Shown here: positions 6,564 through 11,887 of the stretch, piece after piece | Position numbering within the stretch: position 1 is the first letter of the stretch | How the letters are laid out: each line of letters starts with the position of its first letter | From: JBHJOF01 sp050330055 | Lineage (GTDB): Bacteria > Pseudomonadota > Alphaproteobacteria > Kiloniellales > JAKSDN01 | Assembly: GCA_050330055.1 (NCBI GenBank) | Contig: JBHJOF010000018.1 | Span: 1 to 11,887 of the forward strand | DNA: 11,887 bases | Direction: 5' to 3' | Position numbers and translations under genes: made by a program | Notes under the pieces: generated by a model | What the model saw: only the letters and a program-made list of their open reading frames with translations | What the model was told of the DNA's origin: nothing | Database searches by the model: none

Positions 6564-6584
6564 AACCATGTCGCTCATGGTTAA
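6564..6584 (-). promoter_or_regulatory. Inverted AACCAT boxes with a CtrA-like TTAACCAT
   Basis: AACCATG (6564-6570) and CATGGTT (6576-6582) form a perfect inverted repeat with a 5-nt spacer. On the minus strand the right arm extends to TTAACCAT (6584-6577), an octamer reported as a CtrA recognition sequence in alphaproteobacteria. It lies upstream of my preferred MepK-like start and about 150 nt before the DUF6494 gene, so it could act on either. One 8-mer can occur by chance. Confidence 0.25.
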
Positions 6585-6596
6585 GCGACGCTAGGC

Positions 6597-6602
6597 TATA
6601 AT
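6597..6602 (+). promoter_or_regulatory. Candidate -10 element for the DUF6494 gene
   Basis: A perfect TATAAT occurs in otherwise GC-rich sequence, about 130 nt before the DUF6494 start. No good -35 hexamer is found 16-18 nt upstream (nothing near TTGACA at 6573-6580). It may need an activator or be coincidental. Confidence 0.3.
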
Positions 6603-6687
6603 CATTGACAGACCGCTAACGGCGACGGGTAATGCGGGCACTGCCCGGCAGCGGCCCCCGATCTCGAGCGATGCCGGCTTGAGCGCC

Positions 6688-6713
6688 CCTGACCTGAGTG
6701 ATCCTGACCTGAG
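6688..6713 (+). repeat. 11-bp direct repeat in the DUF6494 leader
   Basis: CCTGACCTGAG occurs at 6688-6698 and again at 6703-6713, a 15-nt period, immediately before the ribosome binding site at 6718. It may be a small local duplication or a protein-binding site; nothing else supports a role. Confidence 0.45.
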
Positions 6714-6730
6714 AAACAAGGAGCCGGACC

Positions 6731-6937
6731 ATGAACGAAGACCTGTTCAACATGGAGCTGCGCAAGTTCCTCAAGAAGGTCGGCGTCACCTCTCAGCGCG
6801 AGATCGAGCGGGCGGTGCAGGAGGGCATCGATTCCGGCGAACTGACCGGCCATGAGAAGCTCAAGGCCAAGATGGTGCTCACCATCGAGGGGCTCGATCT
6901 CGACCACGAAATCGACGGCGTCATCTCGCTGGAATAG
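6731..6937 (+). CDS. DUF6494 family small protein
   Basis: The 68-residue product is acidic, soluble and probably largely helical. Its pattern MNEDLFNMELRKFLKKVGVTSQREIERAV...LTGHEKLKAKMVLTIEGLDLDHEIDGVISLE is the one I associate with the small DUF6494 proteins of alphaproteobacteria and other proteobacteria; this assignment is from memory of the family. It has no signal peptide, no transmembrane segment and no cysteine. The short GVTSQREIERAV segment could be a helix-turn-helix-like pair, but DNA binding is not shown. The start is well supported by AAGGAG (6718-6723) 7 nt before the ATG. It is divergent from the MepK-like gene and converges on the GDPD gene with a 24-nt gap. The function is unknown. 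Confidence 0.78.
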   Translation: MNEDLFNMELRKFLKKVGVTSQREIERAVQEGIDSGELTGHEKLKAKMVLTIEGLDLDHEIDGVISLE

Positions 6938-6961
6938 CGCAGCAGACGCGCTTTCGTCGGG

Positions 6962-8032
6962 TCAGGGCCCGAAAGCCGGCGGCAGCGGCAGGTCAAGTTC
7001 CTCCATCACGGCGCGCAGACGATCGGGATAGTCAGTAATCAGTCCGTCCACGCCGCGCTCGATCAGCGAGGCCATGTCGGCCGGGTCGTTGACGGTCCAG
7101 GGCACCACGGGCAGGCCGATGCGCTTGGCCTCGAGCAGATCGGCCTCGCGCAGGTTGCGGAACTGCGGCGACCAGACTGTGCCGCCGGCGGCCTGCACCA
7201 GGCGGGGCACCGAGCCGTCGAAGTCGTCGATGTCGAAACCGGCGGTCCAGGGCGAGGGACCCGGCTTGCCACGCTGCAGGTTGTCGAGCCAGTCGTGCTC
7301 GGCCGTCAGGTAGACCGTCGCGATCTCCGGCGCCAGCTTCTGAACCGCCTGCAGGCTGCGCCAGTCGAAGGATTGCACCGAGGCGCGCTCGGTCACGCCG
7401 GCCTTGCGGATGACGCCGACCACGGCGGCGGCGAAGTCCTCGGGCGTCGGCGCCAGGTCCGGCGTCTCGGGCGACAGCTTGGTTTCGATGTTGTAGCGCA
7501 TGCGCCCGCCGGAAACCTTCTCGCCCTGGGCAATGGCTTCCGCGAGAGTCGGGATGCCGACTCCGTCGATGCCAAGCTGCTGCGGAAAGCGCTCGGCCTC
7601 GCGCGTGCCGGGCCGAATTCGTCCGACGTCATAGGCCGCCAGTTCAGCCCGGCTGAGCGCGATCAGCGCCGGGCGCGGCTCGTCCCACGACAGCCAGTCG
7701 CCGCCCCGCAGGCGAGTGCGGATCGGATGCAGAGTCAGGTCGTGGTAGAGCACCGGGACGCCGTCGGCGGTCATGACCGCGTCCATCTCCAGCGTGGTGA
7801 CCCCCACCGCCATCGCCGCGGCGAAGCCCGGCAGGCTGTTCTCCGGCGCCAGGCCGCGTGCGCCGCGATGACCCTGCAGGTCGAAGCCGGGCGGCAGCAC
7901 CGGCCGGCCGTCGCCTGATCCCGTCACCAGCAGCAGGCTGGCCACGCCGACCAGCAGCAGGAGACCGGTGACACCCAGCCAGGCCCAGGAGGCAGTCGAG
8001 AGCTTGCCGGATTTACGCCGATGCTTGGCCAC
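6962..8032 (-). CDS. Membrane-anchored glycerophosphodiester phosphodiesterase
   Basis: This 356-residue protein hydrolyses glycerophosphodiesters to glycerol 3-phosphate and an alcohol, by family knowledge. A basic N-terminus is followed by one hydrophobic segment (about 16-37), an uncleaved anchor or signal, which places the TIM-barrel catalytic domain in the periplasm. Catalytic motifs are complete: GHRGARGLAPENS (54-66, H55, R56, E64), LEMDAVMTADGVPVLYHD (81-98; metal ligands E82 and D84, catalytic H97), YNIETK (180-185), QSFDW (220-224) and PWTVN (311-315). It ends with GVDGLITDYPDRL (327-339). The first 'HRGARGLAPENSLPGFAAAMAVG' block is typical of the UgpQ/GlpQ fold. The GTG start at 8032 is chosen for the AGGAGG 7 nt upstream. 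No transporter for glycerophosphodiesters is adjacent. Confidence 0.92.
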   Translation of the reverse strand: MAKHRRKSGKLSTASWAWLGVTGLLLLVGVASLLLVTGSGDGRPVLPPGFDLQGHRGARGLAPENSLPGFAAAMAVGVTTLEMDAVMTADGVPVLYHDLTLHPIRTRLRGGDWLSWDEPRPALIALSRAELAAYDVGRIRPGTREAERFPQQLGIDGVGIPTLAEAIAQGEKVSGGRMRYNIETKLSPETPDLAPTPEDFAAAVVGVIRKAGVTERASVQSFDWRSLQAVQKLAPEIATVYLTAEHDWLDNLQRGKPGPSPWTAGFDIDDFDGSVPRLVQAAGGTVWSPQFRNLREADLLEAKRIGLPVVPWTVNDPADMASLIERGVDGLITDYPDRLRAVMEELDLPLPPAFGP

Positions 8033-8039
8033 GGCTGGT

Positions 8040-8045
8040 CCTCCT
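8040..8045 (-). promoter_or_regulatory. Consensus Shine-Dalgarno site fixing the GDPD GTG start
   Basis: AGGAGG on the minus strand stands 7 nt before the GTG at 8032. The first in-frame ATG is residue 74, inside the catalytic domain, so the GTG start is required. Confidence 0.65.
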
Positions 8046-8236
8046 CCCTCGCCTTCTTGCCCCGCGCGTCAGGCCCGCACGTCGCAACCCCGGGCCGCCA
8101 TGTGAGCAGGCCACAGCGGCACGCCCCACGCCGCCCCTGCAGCAGCGCGTTCCCGTCACGCGAGTGGGAGCGCCTAGACTGACACGATGATCGCGAAGCG
8201 CAAGCCATGCTGCGCCTCACCCTTTTTGCCAGAGTC

Positions 8237-10069
<1,833 letters not shown>

Positions 10070-10444
10070 GTGCCTTTATAATGAAGCGACCCCCGCGCCG
10101 CCCAGCGGAAAGCGGTCAAGGGTGGGAATTGCGCGCATGACGCGGATGAACACCAACAACAAACGCCACCCTCACCCTCCCATCGCTATCGCGATGGGCC
10201 CCTCCCTCTCCCTTCGAGGGAGAGGGATTCTGCAGCGCGCCGGTTTATTCCCCTCTCCCTCGGAGGGGAGAGGGAGGGGCCCGCGCGACCGAAGGGCGCG
10301 TGGGAGGGGGAGGGGGAAAACGTACGAGGCTCCATCGAATGCGCGTGGTGATGCCACAAGTGGCACCGCCACGCCGCGATAAATGGCCCCTGACGCGGCC
10401 AGCCGGCTGCTCTAGGCTGCGGCGCCGTTTCACAGGGTGCCGCC
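10070..10444. other. Intergenic stretch between recQ and the LysE-family gene
   Basis: The 375 nt separate two divergent genes and must contain both promoters, but I see no convincing -35/-10 pair for either. The middle is occupied by the nested palindromic element at 10169-10316. Translations of this stretch are Pro/Arg-rich low-complexity shadows of the repeat and do not look like genes. Confidence 0.6.
10169..10316. repeat. Nested palindromic element, two inverted two-hairpin units
   Basis: Two units of about 60 nt face each other across a 23-nt spacer (10228-10250). Each unit, read inward, has an outer tract (CCCTCACCCTCCC on the left, CCCTCCCCCTCCC on the right), then a variable hairpin. 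The shared 17-mer GGGCCCCTCCCTCTCCC and a second hairpin follow. The left variable hairpin is CCCATCGCTATCGCGATGGG (10179-10198, 8-bp stem). The right one (about 10280-10303) differs in sequence but still pairs CGCG with CGCG. The left second hairpin has an 11-bp stem around TCG (10203-10227); the right one (10251-10274) is imperfect. This is the form of a dispersed REP doublet or small non-autonomous element. Confidence 0.75.
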
Positions 10445-11077
10445 ATGCCGACGTTCGAGACCTGGCTGCTGTTCGTGCCCGCCGCGCTGCTGCTCGGCAT
10501 CGCGCCGGGGCCGGGCGTGCTCTATGTGCTGTCGCGCAGCCTGGCGCAGGGCCGCGGCGCCGGCCTCGCCTCGGCGGCCGGGCTGGGGGGAGGCGGCCTG
10601 TTGCACGTCGCGGCGGCGGCGCTCGGCCTCTCGGCGATCTTCGCCGCCTCGCCGACGCTCTATCAGTTCGTCAAGCTGGCCGGCGCTGCCTACCTGATCT
10701 ATCTCGGTATCACCGAGTGGCGCCAGGCCGGCACGACGCAGGCCGCGCCGCCCGCGGCGCGGCACGCCAGCCTCGGCCGCATCGCCCTTCAGGGCGTCCT
10801 GGTCGAGGCGCTTAATCCCAAGACGGCGCTGTTCTTCCTGGCGCTGCTGCCGCAGTTCGTGGCGCCCGCGCAGGGCGCGGTGGCGAGCCAGATGCTGCTG
10901 CTCGGCGGCTTCGTCACCCTGGTGACCCTGAGCGTCGATCTCGCGGTCGCGCTGGGCAGCGGCGGCATCGCCGCGCTGATCGCCCGGCGGCCGGCGGTGC
11001 AGCGTCTGCAGGCCAGGATCTCCGGCTCGATCCTCTGCGCGCTCGGCCTGCGCGTCGCCCTCGATCCCGCGCGCTGA
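10445..11077 (+). CDS. LysE/RhtB-family amino-acid exporter
   Basis: The 210-residue inner-membrane protein has the length and layout of LysE-family translocators, which export amino acids or similar metabolites using the membrane potential. About six hydrophobic segments can be seen: roughly 6-28, 41-68, 72-90, 115-140, 147-172 and 192-207. The family signature GIAPGPGVLYVLSRSLAQGRGAGLASAAG (18-46) follows the first segment. ALNPKTALFFLALLPQF (122-138) is the second conserved block, with the NPK motif at 124-126. The middle loop 93-112 is Ala/Pro-rich and polar, as expected. The substrate cannot be predicted. The ATG has a weak AGGGTG upstream. The stop lies 8 nt from the convergent PaiB-type gene, so the pair shares a terminator region. 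Confidence 0.9.
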   Translation: MPTFETWLLFVPAALLLGIAPGPGVLYVLSRSLAQGRGAGLASAAGLGGGGLLHVAAAALGLSAIFAASPTLYQFVKLAGAAYLIYLGITEWRQAGTTQAAPPAARHASLGRIALQGVLVEALNPKTALFFLALLPQFVAPAQGAVASQMLLLGGFVTLVTLSVDLAVALGSGGIAALIARRPAVQRLQARISGSILCALGLRVALDPAR

Positions 11078-11085
11078 CGAGCGAG

Positions 11086-11730
11086 CTAGGTTACCGGCAG
11101 GTCATCCAGCACCAGCCTGCGCATCGCCGCGGCAACCTCGCTCGCGTTCTCGCCGCCCTCGGCCTCGAGCGCCGCGACCACCTTGGCCCGGGTCGCGGCG
11201 TCCTTGTTCTGGCTCAGCTTGGCCTTTGCCTCGAGGCGCTCGATCGGAATCTCGAAAGCGACGATGCCGCGCAGCATGGCGGCGATGTACTTTTCGTCCT
11301 GGCCGGCGAGCGTCCAGCTCGGCTCGCGTCCGCCTTCATGCGTCGCCACCAGACGCTCGATCAAGGCCCGCGCCGCGTCGGTGGCGAGGACACGCGGCCG
11401 ACCATAGGCGTGCACCGCCAAGTAGTTCCAGGTCGGCACGTTGTTGCCCGGCGGATACCAGGAGGGCGAGACGTAGCCGTGCGGGCCCTGGAAGATCACC
11501 AGCGCCTCCCCAGCTCCTTCCCCCTCGAAGTCGCGCCACTGCGGGTTGGCCCGCGCCATGTGCGCCAGCAGCGTGCCCTTGGGCCCGCGCGTCTCGTCGA
11601 GCAGGAACGGCAGGTGGCTCGCCTGCGGCCGGCCGCCCGGTGCCGTCACCAGCAGGGCAAAGTCGTGCGCCCGCATGACCTCGACCGCCACGGCGGGATC
11701 GTCGAGCTTGAACATGTCCGGGACGTACAT
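11086..11730 (-). CDS. PaiB-type FMN-binding protein (putative negative transcriptional regulator)
   Basis: The 214-residue product has the full PaiB/FMN_bind_2 pattern: MYVPDMFKLDD at the N-terminus, SHLPFLLD (38-45) and LLAHMARANPQW (54-65). GPHGYVSPSWYP (82-93), VPTWNY (98-103) and KLSQNK (171-176) follow. Members adopt a split-barrel flavin fold related to pyridoxamine-phosphate oxidase and heme-utilisation proteins. Bacillus PaiB was described as a repressor of sporulation and protease genes, but in proteobacteria the role is mostly unproven, and an FMN- or heme-dependent enzymatic role is also possible. It is cytosolic, with no signal peptide. The ATG at 11730 has only a weak purine stretch upstream. 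It is not adjacent to a paiA-like acetyltransferase in this window. Confidence 0.9.
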   Translation of the reverse strand: MYVPDMFKLDDPAVAVEVMRAHDFALLVTAPGGRPQASHLPFLLDETRGPKGTLLAHMARANPQWRDFEGEGAGEALVIFQGPHGYVSPSWYPPGNNVPTWNYLAVHAYGRPRVLATDAARALIERLVATHEGGREPSWTLAGQDEKYIAAMLRGIVAFEIPIERLEAKAKLSQNKDAATRAKVVAALEAEGGENASEVAAAMRRLVLDDLPVT

Positions 11731-11842
11731 GGCTCTGGTCCATCGGTTGCGACGGCGCGGACCCTAGCCAAAGCCGGCCTTCCGTCAAAGGACCATTCGG
11801 CCGCGCCGCCAGGGAGCCACTCGCCGTAGCGGTTCAGGCCGC

Positions 11843-11887
11843 CTATCCCCGCCGCTGTACCATCAGCTTCTTGATCTCGGCGATCGC
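11843..11887 (-). CDS. C-terminal end of an unidentified protein, cut by the window edge
   Basis: The last 14 codons before a TAG (11845-11843) read AIAEIKKLMVQRRG on the minus strand, and the frame runs off the right edge without interruption. The helical, basic ending and good codon use suggest a true C-terminus. Fourteen residues are too few to name a family. The start of the PaiB-type gene is 112 nt downstream on the same strand. Confidence 0.5.
   Translation of the reverse strand, partial: AIAEIKKLMVQRRG

Noticed and set aside
10075..10082. TATAAT/TATAAA-like hexamers next to the recQ start
   Set aside because: On the minus strand the transcript would begin at or beyond the ATG, with no -35 match (GGGCGG at the expected place). 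On the plus strand there is no gene for more than 350 nt.
10172..10500. Short open frames through the palindromic repeat before the exporter gene
   Set aside because: They are translations of CT- and GA-rich repeat sequence, without ribosome sites or conserved motifs.

Overview
The window is about 11.9 kb of GC-rich chromosomal DNA with densely packed, intact genes. The GC-rich codon use, a Tat-exported MepK/DUF882 protein, a DUF6494 protein and palindromic repeats of the 'cccgcgaaagcggg' kind all suggest an alphaproteobacterium, perhaps near Rhodospirillales or Rhizobiales. That placement is inference; there is no rRNA or taxonomic marker here. I see no tRNA, rRNA, CRISPR array, insertion sequence, prophage gene, toxin-antitoxin pair or defence cassette.

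Layout from left to right. Bases 1-307 are intergenic and hold a split REP-like palindrome, a second composite hairpin and a possible terminator. A small outer-membrane beta-barrel protein (308-1003, minus) and an SDR oxidoreductase (1229-1978, minus) follow. A LigE-like glutathione transferase (2112-2813, plus) is divergent from the SDR gene and converges, with a 4-nt gap, on a Rossmann-SAF oxidoreductase related to the DXP-reductoisomerase-like (DRL) family (2818-4194, minus). Next is a likely two-gene transcription unit on the minus strand: an EctD-like Fe(II)/2-oxoglutarate dioxygenase (4767-5570) and a small cysteine-rich exported protein (4389-4733). A MepK-like murein endopeptidase (5694-6467, minus, start uncertain) is divergent from a 68-residue DUF6494 protein (6731-6937, plus). 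A membrane-anchored glycerophosphodiester phosphodiesterase (6962-8032, minus) and the RecQ helicase (8237-10069, minus) come next. A 375-bp gap contains a nested palindromic repeat (10169-10316). The right end has a LysE/RhtB exporter (10445-11077, plus) converging on a PaiB-type FMN-binding protein (11086-11730, minus), and then the last 14 codons of a further minus-strand gene.

The genes do not form one pathway. The left half has several small-molecule redox or conjugation enzymes (SDR, GST, DRL-like, PhyH/EctD-like) in separate transcription units. The middle concerns the cell envelope (barrel protein, exported small protein, murein endopeptidase, GDPD). The right half is housekeeping (RecQ, exporter, PaiB). 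I find no convincing new multi-gene system. The items most worth checking are the DRL-like enzyme, the EctD-like enzyme with its exported Cys-rich partner, and the nested palindromic element. All coding genes appear full length except the one cut by the right edge. Start codons were refined where Shine-Dalgarno sequences allowed.
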